From Mesostigma viride (Eukaryota; Streptophyta; Mesostigmatophyceae; Mesostigmatales; Mesostigmataceae), in NCBI GenBank assembly GCA_009746045.1, contig RPFO01000412.1, positions 16,001 to 80,000 on the forward strand: DNA of 64,000 nt, given 5' to 3'. The notes beneath the pieces were generated by a model. The model had not been told where the DNA came from. It did no database searches and saw only the letters and a list, made by a program, of their open reading frames with translations. Position numbers and translations under genes: made by a program. Positions 23,213-34,386 of this stretch are shown here, piece after piece. The number at the start of each line of letters is the position of its first letter. Position 1 is the stretch's first letter.

Positions 23213-25177
23213 TTGGAGACGACGTACGCGTTCCACGTGGGTCGAGGCCCTTTGTGTGCTTCCCTGCGCGCCAACCCTTTAGGTGCTTCCCTGCGCGACG
23301 GTGTGCAGCCTCACGGGCAGGCCTCGCTTCGTCCAGTGCACGGCCTTGCGCCTTCCCCGTCCCGCTCGGGCAGTCGTCTCTCGGCACCCCGCCCCAGCAC
23401 CTCCTCGGACTCGACGGCTGGTTCCTCAACCACCGCTCCTTCTGTGCTTCACACGGCCGCAACGGCCTCGGCTAGGTGTGCCCCGGAGTGGGTGGTTGAC
23501 ACGGGTGCCACGTACCACATGACGCCTCACCGGGCGGACTTTGGCGATGGATTTGATCCCGCCTTCCGGCTGCGCATCACCGGCTCGGGCGGCAATCTGC
23601 ATGCGGGCGGCAGGGGCCCTCTGCTTCTCCGGCTCGGCACCCCGGACGTGCACCTCGGCCCAGCTTTGTATGTCCCAGGCCTTCAGGCCCGCCTACTCTC
23701 GGTGAGCCAGCTCTTTAAAGCCGGCCATGATGTGGACTTTAAGCACCTGCGCCTCACTTTGGGGACCCGCACGTTCCCCCTCGTGGAGTGTGACGGCATT
23801 TACTTGCTCCGCGGGGTGGCGCCCCATGCCCTCGCCACATCAGCCGCCCCCGTGGACCTGATGCAGTGGCACCTGCGCCTCGGACACGCTGGCGCGGATC
23901 GTATTGCTCGGCTAGCCGCCGACCCCGCCTCAAACATGGTGACCCACGGTCCCAAGGCTCCCACGTGTCCTTCCTGCCCTGCCGGACACTTGCGGCGGAG
24001 CAGCTTTCCCCCCAGCACGACGCCACGCTGCGCGACCCCTCGCCATCGCCTGCACTGCGACCTGCTAGGTCCCATGCGGACCCCTGCCGTGTTGGGGGAC
24101 TGGCGGTATGTCCTGGGCATCACGGATGAAGCCACTCGTTTTCACTGGGTTTACTTCTTGAAGACGAAGGACGCTGCCGTTGGGAGCCTGCGTCACTTCC
24201 TGGCCACGGAGATCAAGCCGTTCCGGGCGTCCGCGGCCACGGCGCCTGTGGAGCTTCGCTCCGACCAAGACGCGGTTTTCACTGGCCAGGACTGGCGCGC
24301 CGTCTGCGCCGAGTATGGCGTGCGGCAAGAGTTCTCGTCCCCCTATACGCCGGAGCAGAACGGCGTGGCGGAGCGATTCTGGGGCGTCGCAGTTAGCATG
24401 ACCAGGAGCATGCTGGCGCATGCTGGCCTCGGCAAGGAGTTCTGGGCTCTAGCCTTTGCATGCGCCATCTACATCATCAACAGGCTGCCCTGCCGCAGCA
24501 ACCCGGAGCACGCAACGCCCTACTTCCTCATGTATGGGCGCCCTGCGGATTTATCCGGCATGCGTGTGTTTGGCTGCCCCTCCCACGTCTTGGTTGAGGG
24601 GGCAGCCCGTGAGAAGTTTGATTCTCGCGCTGAGGATGGCCTCTTCGTGGGATACAAGCTTGACTCCCCGGCCTACCTCGTATGGGTGCCCGACAAGGCG
24701 ACGGGCGGCGGGCGTGTCATCGAGCGCAAGCACGTGCAGTTCGACGAGACGTGGCGCAACCGGGCCCCGCAGGCTGCGCAGTGGCTCCCGGCGGCCCCCT
24801 TTGCGGAGGCCGACCTCTTTCCCGCCGACATGCTGACTCCTGCCCCTTTGCAGTTACCCTCTGCCTCTGCCGAGGACTCTGGGGGGCCGGCAACGCCCTC
24901 CACTGCCTTGCCCGCAGGCCGTGAGGACAGCTATGTCAGCATCGGGGGGACTCCTGAGCGTTTCGTTCTCCCCCCGGCCGCCGCTGCGGCCATCCAGGCA
25001 CTTGTGCGGAACGGCCTGCTCCGACGGCTCCGGCTCCTGCCTCGGCGCCGACATCTTACCTCACCGTGTCAGATGCTCGACAGCATGCCCCTCTGTTGCG
25101 CGGACAGGCCTCTGGCCACTCGCGTTCTGCGGCGTCATATGAACACGCCGGGGCGGGGATGCCTCCGCCGCATTTGA
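23213..25177 (+). pseudogene. pol: Copia pol, protease and integrase part
   Basis: This is an uninterrupted 654-codon frame continuous with the gag zinc knuckle. It contains the aspartic protease (WVVDTGATYHM, about 23,490), the GAG-pre-integrase zinc domain (HLRLGHAGADR then CPSCPAGH) and the integrase core. The D-D-E residues are visible: HCDLLGP, ELRSDQDAVF and PEQNGVAERFW. It then continues through the FGCPSHV and GLFVGY motifs typical of Copia integrase C-termini. These proteins mature the particle and insert cDNA into the genome. The frame is lost between about 25,010 and 25,066, where the RT part continues in another frame. Confidence 0.92.
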
Positions 25178-27017
25178 GTACCTCGGTTGACCTGGAGAGC
25201 ACGGCTGACAGCACCGGCTATTCTCCTCCGGCGTCCCCTGGTGCCTCTGCAGGTCTCCTCCCCGTGTGGGGTTCCCGTGGTGCTGCCTTGTGTGGCGACC
25301 TTTCTCATGGCAGTAACACCCCCGCTCCCCCTGGTTTCGGGGGCGATGATGTATTGGATGACGCACTTTCTTCCTGGCCGGATCAACCTGTCACCAAGGC
25401 TGCACGGATCCACGCGCATCACTCACTTGTCGCTGACCTGTGCTTCGCTGCTGCTTTTCATAGCCAGCCTGCGTCCGTGCCCTCCTCTCCCGCTGCCGCC
25501 CTTGCCTTGCCGGAATGGCGCACGGCCATGGAGAGTGAGCTGGCCAGCCTCCAGGAGCACCAGGTTTACGAGCTTCTGCATATGCGTGATCTTCCGCGCG
25601 GTGCCAAGCTCCTACCCACCAAGTGGGTCTTCGCCCAGAAAGCTGATGGGCGGTGCAAGGCCCGGTTTGTGTGCAAGGGGTTTGCACAGCGCGAGGGCAT
25701 TGATTTCGGTGAGACTTTTGCTCCCACCGTCCGTGCTGCCACCGTGCGCCTGGGCTTGGCTCGTGCTGGCACTGCTGGCCACCCCATCCGGCAGCTGGAT
25801 GTCCGCACCGCGTTCCTCTATGCTGAGTTGGAGGAGGACGTGTATGTCCTTCCCCCCAAGGGCTTTGAGGAGCGCGACCCCACTGGCCAAACGTACCTCT
25901 GGCGCCTCCGGCGGAGCCTCTATGGGCTCAAACAGGCGCCCCGGAACTGGCACCACACGCTCCGGGACTACCTCATCCATGAGACTGGCGCTGTCCAGAG
26001 CACCACGGACACGTGTCTGTTCCTGTATGTTGGTGGTTTTGCCTTCGTCCATGTCGACGATCTCCTGGTCTCCCACTCCTCGGCGGAGTGGCTATCGCAG
26101 TGGACCCAACGGGTGTCCCAGCGCTTCCAGATCACCGAGACGGATGCCCCCTCCCTCTTTCTGGGGGTCTCCCTGGTCCTCGACCCGCCGGCGCGCACAG
26201 TTTTTCTGCACCAAGGCCCGTATCTGGAGGCCCTCGCTGAGCGCTTTGGGGTCTCCCCACGGGCGGTGAAGACGCCCATCGTCCCCAACACCCCCCGTGG
26301 TGAGGGGGGGCTTCTCAACGCGGACGACACTCGCGTCTACCAAGCGATCACCGGGGCACTCCTGTATGCGATGGGATGCACTCGGCCTGACCTGGCATTC
26401 GCAGTCAACCTGCTGACTCAGAATATGAAAAACCCTACTGTAAGCGACCTTGGGCTGGCACGCCGGGTGCTTCAGTACGCGGTACACACCAAGGACCTGG
26501 GTCTGTCCTACTCGGGGCAGGGGGGGCTGGTGGCCTACTCGGATGCCGACTGGGCAAACGATCCTGTGGACCGCAAGTCAATCACTGGCAACGTGGTCAT
26601 GTACCGCGGTGCTGCGGTGGAGTGGACCAGTCGCAAGCAGCCCACTCCAGCCCTGTCCACCTGTGAGGCCGAGTACATGGCCCTGTGCGGTGTCACGCAG
26701 CAGGTGGTCCCCTTCTCACCATCACCAAGGAGTTGGGTGACCCGGCCTCAGGGCCAATTCAGGTGTTTTGCGACAACACTGGTGCTGTGGCTCTGTCACG
26801 AGACCCTGTTCACCCTCGGCGTACCAAGCACATCGACGTCAAGTACCACTACATTCGCGCGAAGGTCGCGGATGGCACCGTTCAGGTGTCTCACCTTCCT
26901 GGGGCAGCGATGATCGCCGACATGCTCACCAAGGCACTACCGAGCCACGTTTTGTGGAGCTCAGACACAAGTTGTTGGGTATTTGAGTTACTGGCAATTC
27001 GTGATGAGACAACATAA
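25066..27017 (+). pseudogene. pol: Copia pol, reverse transcriptase and RNase H part
   Basis: The frame from 25,066 to 26,913 holds the Copia reverse transcriptase: WRTAMESEL, TKWVFAQKADG, ARFVCKGFAQ, QLDVRTAFLY, the SLYGLKQAPR block and the catalytic HVDDLLV (about 26,050). RNase H begins with YSDADWA and continues with CEAEYMAL. A further frame change at about 26,700-26,715 places the last conserved residues (FCDNTGAV, KHIDVKYH, ADMLTKAL) in the frame ending at 27,017. RNase H is therefore split, and a full-length product is not expected from this copy as written. Confidence 0.9.
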
Positions 27018-27116
27018 GGACACACTTGCTAGCCTGTGACAGTGGTCCCATACTACAGTTCTTTTTTTAGTGAACATTTGTTCTGGCTTGCTTGAGTTTG
27101 TTTTCCGGCCTGTGTG

Positions 27117-27130
27117 CCGAGTAAGGGGGG
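27117..27130 (+). promoter_or_regulatory. Copia polypurine tract
   Basis: The sequence 'gagtaaggggggt' abuts the 3' LTR. A purine run in this position primes plus-strand DNA synthesis in LTR retrotransposons. Confidence 0.8.
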
Positions 27131-27568
27131 TGTCAGAAGTATCGACACACCTGCCTGAAACTAGTACTTATAGTTTAGTGCTAGCTCTGGACTAGTACAT
27201 GGACGGGCATGTGCCGCATGTTTAAGTTCTGTTCCATAAGTGACCCAGTCATTCTGTGACTGACCTTGAACTTTGGTTGTGAATGGTTGGCTTGAGATCA
27301 CGTTATGATTGTAACTGCCACACAGTCAGAAAAGAACCGGTTTGGTGTGGCCCGCACGTTGTAGGTAGATCATAACTGCTACCCAGTAGCTGAGCCTGGA
27401 ATTGTTTAAAAGGCGAAGCTACGCACCTTGTTTGCTCTCTCAGTACCTCACACCTCACACACTCCTGTGGTGGAACTAGCAGCCGGCCAGCTGCCGACTG
27501 AGACTTATTTTTATCTGAGTGAAATAAAGTAAAACTTTGTGGCAAACATTGTTTTCTCACTCCTAACA
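27131..27568 (+). repeat. Copia 3' LTR (438 bp, intact)
   Basis: It starts TGTCAG and ends CTAACA and is followed by the AGAAA duplication. It differs from the reassembled 5' LTR by two 3-bp indels only, by eye. It contains 'tttaaaaggcg' and 'gaaataaagtaaaac', plausible promoter and polyadenylation elements. Confidence 0.95.
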
Positions 27569-27573
27569 AGAAA

Positions 27574-29499
27574 TACCCCCCGAAAATTGCTCATGTGACT
27601 GGTTATTGACGTTATGGCGCGGCGCGGAATAGGAATACAAAAGTGCACTGAAAAACAAGATGACGTGGCAACTGGCAGCGCCCAGGTAATATAGGTAAGT
27701 TGCGTTCGAGGTTTTTGAGGGGTCAACTTAAGGCGTAAAACCAACTTGAGGCGTGAATGATTCTACTAAATTCTACTCATTTGAACTAAAGATACTAACT
27801 CATAATATTTTGAACTACTTTGAACTCGGAATGCCGAAATCCTATTCGACCCAATTAGGGCGTGAACACAACTTAAGCCAACCCAACTTAAGGCGTGAAT
27901 GACTGTAATAACATGCGCCTTCGCAACAACATGTTGTGTAAGCACAAAAATACATAATTTCGCACATGATTTCGCATGAGTACATCTCTAATCATCTGTT
28001 GCCGAAGGGCACACAACCTAATATTATATCATATATTCAGATTTAATAATATGATTGTATGGCCCACGCGCCAAATAATTGGGTCAGGATTTTGTAGCAA
28101 TTTTTGGCACCTATTTATGCTTGGCAGCATGTTGGCAGTTGCTAGCAAAGGCGCTCGCTTGATAATGCAAACCCAACCAAGATAAGCGAGAATAATTATT
28201 TCGTAAAATTATTGGTCGCCATTTTGTGAAGGTACAATTGGTGTTCACGGAGGCACCTTATGCTTCTATCACGATAGGCACGTGGTTACCTAATTGCGTC
28301 GACTACCTTCGGTTTATCCTTTACGCTATGGCTGTCTCGGTTCAGAGTACTAATTCCTTGCTCACAGGCCTTCATGCCCACAAGTATCTGCAGCATAAAT
28401 GCATGCGGTGCTTAGATCGCGACAATTATTGAAGTCCAACGTTTTTATCCTTCTGGAGTTGCATGTCGGTGGTGTGGCACGGAGGTTTGTGCCGCAAGCT
28501 TGGTTTGAGCTCCGTGCTCAATCCCTATTGATAATTAGCAAGCATGTTCGGTCATCAACCCGCTGGCTGTGTTGAAAGGACGTCATGCCACAGCTGGCCA
28601 CTGCCAAAATGACCTGACAACTAAGGAGTACCACTAAAGAGCTGAAACGATGGTGACGAGTCGAAGGGAGGCCGCCAGAGAAGACGACGAGGACATACTC
28701 CAGATAGTTGACCGGTTTGGAAATTGGTAGGTCTTCAAACATGAAGTCCTGAAAAGCGAGCGTATATGCCCTCGAGCGCTTCTATCTAGTAGATAACCAT
28801 CTGGTTTGGGGAGTATTGGCCAAGATCCATGGTTTCAGAGCTTATTATGCCAGAAGAGACTTTATGCATGGTCTTCCTTTTCAATTAGCGCTATTGCTTC
28901 CTTCTTGGATGTATTAGTCATGTTGGTTTAATTCTGCCAGCTCGCGCTTATAGCTAAGAAGCATCACGACCTTGTTTTGGCGGCAATGCCTGTCAGCCTG
29001 TCCATAAAGCTTACTTCATGCCAGCTCAGAGACTAAACAGGTACTCTCTATAGCAACAGGTAGCTTTCCCTTGCTTTGTTTGGCTGAACCTTGCTTTCTT
29101 GGTCATGGATAGCCGCTATTTTGACGCATGGTCTGGTGCCAGCTGGGCCAAGTAGTGTAGGCTGATTGTTGGGAAATTGGGAAGGTTGCCAAGCATGGAA
29201 GATGAACCGGGCGCTAGGCAGACACAGCCATCCATACGTCGTGACCTCACAATTGAGGCATTTGTTAAGAAAGTGTAAATTAAGTAAACCACATGCCCAA
29301 ATAAAATGAACACCAGGCATGGAAAGGGGAGTGTTGCACCAATTTTGCATGCTCTGCCCACCTTCCACCATCTGCAAAGCTTTCAACTTCTCACGACCTT
29401 TCACCATCTGCCCACCCCCCTCTTGTGCCAACCGCACACCCTCTGCCAATCCCCCACCCTCTGCCCACCCCGTGCCCGTGACCCATCATTGCTTACCAG
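27574..29499. other. Unassigned region between Copia and the first MORN exon
   Basis: No domain-bearing ORF is seen. Short direct repeats of 'caacttaaggcgtgaatga' type occur at 27,723-27,760 and 27,880-27,902. Upstream exons of the MORN gene must lie beyond this stretch or be too short or divergent to see, because the exon at 29,500 opens in mid-codon. Confidence 0.5.
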
Positions 29500-32400
29500 C
29501 TACAACGGCGACGTGGTGGATGGCCGGCCGCATGGCAAGGGCGTGCTCCTCTGGAGCAACGGCGCCCGATATGTGGGCGCCGTGGTGCAAGGTGAGGTGG
29601 TAGGGGAGGGGGAGGGGAGGAAGGGAGGGGGGGGGGGGGGGGGCCAACAAACGCTGTCCTCTGCTGGAGTAGTGTGGGATGGATGTGTGGCGGCGCCGCA
29701 ACATGATCCTAGGATGCAAGGTAGCGCGGGTTTCCCCGACAATATTTTCCTAATCCAACCCTCTTGGGTTAGGGGGTTGCCTTGCAAAGCCGTAGGCATA
29801 GGCATAGGGTAGGGTAGGGTACCATAGGGGAGGGGAGGGGAGGGAGGGGAGGCGCCACCATGCAACGTAGCTTGTAGCATGGCACATGTAGCAACGTGGC
29901 TTGTAGCATGTGGGTTCTCAATGGCACGGGGCCGAGTGGGGAAGAGAAGGGTAGGTTGAGATGGGTGGGGAGGGGACGGGCTTGGGCAGACAGGTGCCCT
30001 TCTCTCTTACGCGTTCAGCAATACGTTCCTCTGTCTACCGCTTTTTGTAAGACATCTGTTACACCAACGCATCATCACACTGGTGCAGCGGCACATGATA
30101 CTGGCCCATCGAATTGTTTCACTACATGGGTTTGTTGTACTGGTCCATTGCACGGTTCCATTGTATTATCCGTCCCATTTTGATATCTGTCTACAATATC
30201 ATTCCTTGGCGCCTGCTGGGCAGCCCATGCAAATTTGGTGTGCTGTGCCCTTGTCTTGTTGTCATTAACAATGTATTCCTCCGTGGTCGTGGCATGCATG
30301 GGAGACGGTGCCCACACTATCTGCACAGCTAGCGCATTCTGTCGTGATGTTAGTAGTATTGCTCCTCCTTTGTTATGAATGTGCGACAAAGCAGTCACGG
30401 AACTTGCCACGAGCAGTGTCATGTCCGTACATTTGACGATTCAGCCCGCAATCCAGTATTTCTTTCCTCTCCCCCTAATCCCGTCCCCCAACCACCCCAC
30501 AGAGCTCCTCGCATATCTTGCAACCCATATTCCCCACACACCCTACCCCCAATCCCCAGACCCTTTTGTTTCCATCAACACTCTTGTAAGCTTTCCCTCA
30601 AAACGTCTATCAGAGACGACCACCCTACCAGAGCGGCTGCCAGCATACCCAGGGAGGGTCACCAAGGAGCTTCCCTCATCGCCCCCACGTGGGATACTCA
30701 TTCTTTAGCAACACGAGTCCTCACAAACACCCTCTGGTCACGCTACCCTGGCCTGCAGGGGAGATGGAAGGGACGGGCCGGCTCCAGTGGCCGGACGGCA
30801 GCACATACTCCGGGCAGTGGCTGCGCGGCCGCATGCACGGCCAGGGCAAGCTGGAGGTAATGCGGGCGGTCCCTACGATCTGTTTATAGTGTCGGACCGG
30901 ATACGTGCGGAGAACCACCTGAATGGTTGGATAAATTCATTTATCATGCTAGAGGCGAGGCGAGCAGTCCCCACGATCCATTTAATGGTATCTTATATGT
31001 TGGGAACTGAATCCCTGCGGAAGCACCAATCAAGCAATCCGTTTATCAGGCTACAGAAGGGGCGGGCGGTCCCTATGATCTTTCTAATCCATGCTCTATC
31101 AACCGGTATCGGGGGCATGCGGAAGGTGCATGCGGAAGCACATGTAGCCATGCTCTATCAAACGGTATCGGGGCTACGCGGAAGGTGCATGCGGAAGCAC
31201 AAGTAGCCATGCTCTATCAAACGGTATCGGGGGTATGCGGAAGTAAATGTCATTGTTGTCACAGCTCGGGCAGGCTGGAGGTGAGGCAAGCTGCCTGCGG
31301 GGGCAGATGCAGATACCTGCACGCCTGCACATCGTTGGGTACAGCGGGCAGTCATGAGGTCTTTCCGTGGAGTGGTATACCGGACAACTGAGATGTCTAC
31401 GTCAGCTACAGTTCCTGTACAAGGCTAGCGGCGAGACAGTTGGCCGGGCGTTTTTTTCTGCAAACTATCTGTGGGGTTTTGTGTACCTGCGGAAAACGTT
31501 TCTTCTGGGGGATCGCCGCGGCTCATTTTTCCCCTTTTGTTTTCTCAACATTTCCTGCACTAGTGCTTTTGTCTAAGCCCTGAAAACTTGCTGTTTGAGG
31601 TCAAGCGACATAATAGGTCATCCGACATAATAGGTCACCCGCTTGTATGAGCCCACATGATTGAATGCCCAGATGTCGGCCACGTGGCACGGCCATGATG
31701 TCATGCTGCGTCGCTGCTCCCCCTCGCTAGCTCCTACTTGGTGCTGCTCCCCCTGGCTGCATCACTCTTGGTGTTGCTGCCCATCGCTGCATCACTTGGT
31801 GCAGTGCCGCTTGCTCATGCCCCTTTTATTAGCACAATGCCATATATGCTCGTATTTCACGAGGATCATCGCATGCTTTCCGCGCATGGCTTGCCGCTTG
31901 CTCATGCCCCTTTTATTAGCACAATGCCATATATGCTCGTATTTCACGAGGATCATCGCTTGCTTTACGCGCATGGCTTGTCCACGGTTACCCCCCGACC
32001 ATGGCATAATGACATCTACAAGGCTGACTTTGCGTTCGTGGTTTTTCCTCACTGCGCCTTGCACTACATCACGCACACTGGCCATTCTTAAATGTTTATA
32101 CTACTATAAATAATAACTATGATAATAGCAATAACTCTGATGATTAGAATAACTCTGATGATTCTAATAACTCTGAACGCTGGATCACCCCTATACCTCG
32201 CATATTGTTGGAGATGGTGTCAGGCTGGCAGCTACGAGGGTGTGGCGCTTCATACGTGACTTAACCTTCACACTCACATCACCCGTTCTGACCATGGCAA
32301 CCATCGCGACCACTTAACCCCGCAGATCGCGGGAGATGGCGGCAGCTACGAGGGCGGCTTTGCGTGCGGCCTGTTCCACGGGAAGGGATACCGCCGGTTT

Positions 32401-34386
32401 GCCAACGGTGACGAGTACAGGTAGCGTGCATGCAGGCTTTCACAGTAGAATAGTGACCCGCTGGGTATACTTAAAGCCTTGTTCCTGGAGTAGCTTCGAT
32501 AATAGCAGCCAGAGCTATATTAAAACCCGGATCCTTCAGACTTGTGACCTGCGCTGATTGTCTCTTTGACATCCCAGGAAATCTGAGTTAAACCAGTCCA
32601 AATTGTCACTTTGCGGTGGCCATGAGGGGCAGTAAGCAGTTCTAGATGATTGGCTGTTGTAGCTAGAGTATTTTCGGGGTCGGTGAGCCGCCTGCCTTCC
32701 CATCCTCTCTTTTCCCCTTCCCACCTCTCTTCGCACCTTCCCAACTTCTTGGGTCAACCTCCCCACTTCCCCCACCTCCTCCCCGTCCCGACCTCCTCCC
32801 CTTGCATATAACCCATGCCTGGCGTCGCTCTCCCCTGTACCATGGCCTCCCTACCGGGAACCTTTCTCCTCCTAGACCCCTGTATTACATATACTTATGA
32901 ACACTCCACGTATTCTGTTTACGGTCTCCCATCCATGCTGCCTGCAACGTGGACAGGGGCTCATCCGCACAGACCCATATTCTCTAGTACCCAAGGCTTG
33001 CACCTTGTTAGGGAGTTGGAGTGCCAGGTACATGGTGTGGGCAAGTTCGTGCACACTCCCACATCCCCCGACTCCCTAAGAATACTGTCTGCCTATATCC
33101 TGGCCAGGGACTGTCTTTGCGAGGGCCAGCTGCATGGCGTGAACAAATACGTACTCAAGAACCTCACATTCTCGCCGACCCCTATTCCCTGATGATGCCA
33201 TTCGTTTGCATCCTTGCCAGGGGCTCCTTTTGCGAGGGCCAGCTGCACGGCGTGGGCGAGTTTGTGCACAAGGCCAGCCAGTGGCGGTGTCGCGCCGAAT
33301 GGGAAGCCGGCGAGATCTGTGGCATGGGGCGCGCCGTGTGGGCCGACGGTCTCCAATACGTGGGCCAGTGGCTGCACGGAAAACCGGAGGGATACGGTGA
33401 GTTCGGACATATTCTGTTCAAAGTTTGAATAGGACGGAAGCCGGAAGGCTACACTGAGTCCATGTAGGCAGTGCCGTGATAGGCGGGTGGAGGCGGGCGC
33501 AGAGGTTACGATGAGTGCAGGCAAGTAAGCCGAGGGGCGTATGTCTGGGTAAAGCAAACCCGAGTGGCTACGGTGAGTCCGTGGCATATTGTGGCGGTGA
33601 CAAAGCGTGAGGGGTGTGGTGGATGTGGTGGCAAATCCTAGGGCGGAGGCAGGCTGGTGGGAGGGATGGGATGGGTTGTCTTGTGCCAGGAACTTGGCTA
33701 TTTTTCCCTTCCATTAGAATTTTCTCTTCCAACGCAGCCGGTTGAAGTCATGCTCTTGTTAATAGGGGCGGCATGTCTCCGCCCAACCTTGGTAAGCTGT
33801 GTGACATTGATTTCCTACATTCGTTGTTGTTTCCTGCATGGTACTGACGCATTTTGTGATTTTTTGGCTTACATGGGCATCAAGGTCTGGGAGACTACCT
33901 TGTGACATGCCGCTGACTAGCTTGTGACATGCCGCTGACTACCTTGTGACATGCCGCTGACTACCTTGTGACATGCCGCTGACTACCTTGTGACATGCCG
34001 CTGACTACCTTGTGACATGCCGCTGTGCATCTGTGCACACTTGTACTGGACCGGCTTGGTTCCGCACCGGTCTCAAAAGCTTGCCCGTACTAGTATCATG
34101 CGCATGATGTTTCCTTTTCTCCCATATTACTTAAGTTACGGCTTACCTACTCATATTACTGGTACCATCGCCTGGTCGCAACTTGCACTCATGCGCGGTG
34201 TGGCCTAACGGGCCGACTACTCTGCGCGTACCCCTCTTTGTGTGCTTACGCGGTTCCTTTACCTGTCGGAGCCTGTACTTGGCACTCATGTGCGGGCAAC
34301 AGGCAGCCTGGTGTGGCCCAACGGGGCGTCCTACGAGGGCGACATGGCCGATGGGCTGCCCCACGGTTTTGGCACCAAGCAGTTTG
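29500..34386 (+). CDS. MORN gene, visible exons 1-5 (N-terminal MORN block)
   Basis: Exon 1 reads YNGDVVDGRPHGKG then ARYVGAVVQG. Exon 2 gives TGRLQWPDGSTYSGQW then MHGQGKLE. Exon 3 gives SYEGGFACGLFHGKGYRRF. Exon 4 gives EGQLHGVGEF and LQYVGQWLHGKPEGYG. Exon 5 gives SLVWPNGASYEGDMADG then PHGFG. The junctions complete codons as expected: phase 1 after exon 1, 0 after 2, 2 after 3, 1 after 4, 1 after 5. Most junctions fall inside MORN motifs, so individual exons would not fold as whole repeats. Confidence 0.88.

Larger units (their letters stand above)
15952..27568 (+). mobile_element. Ty1/copia LTR retrotransposon, with a nested LINE
   Basis: The element is bounded by LTRs beginning TGTCAG and ending CTAACA, and is flanked by the 5-bp direct repeat AGAAA (15,947-15,951 and 27,569-27,573). 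Order of parts is 5' LTR (split), primer-binding region, gag, protease, integrase, reverse transcriptase, RNase H, purine tract and 3' LTR. Integrase before RT marks the Ty1/copia type. Without the LINE and one copy of its target duplication it is about 6.4 kb. Its coding region has four frame breaks, so it is probably not autonomous. The near-identical LTRs argue for a recent arrival. Confidence 0.95.

Noticed and set aside
22514-23462. Long minus-strand ORFs opposite Copia gag
   Set aside because: Shadows of the GC-rich GGCAAC repeat and of gag/pol; no protein family match.
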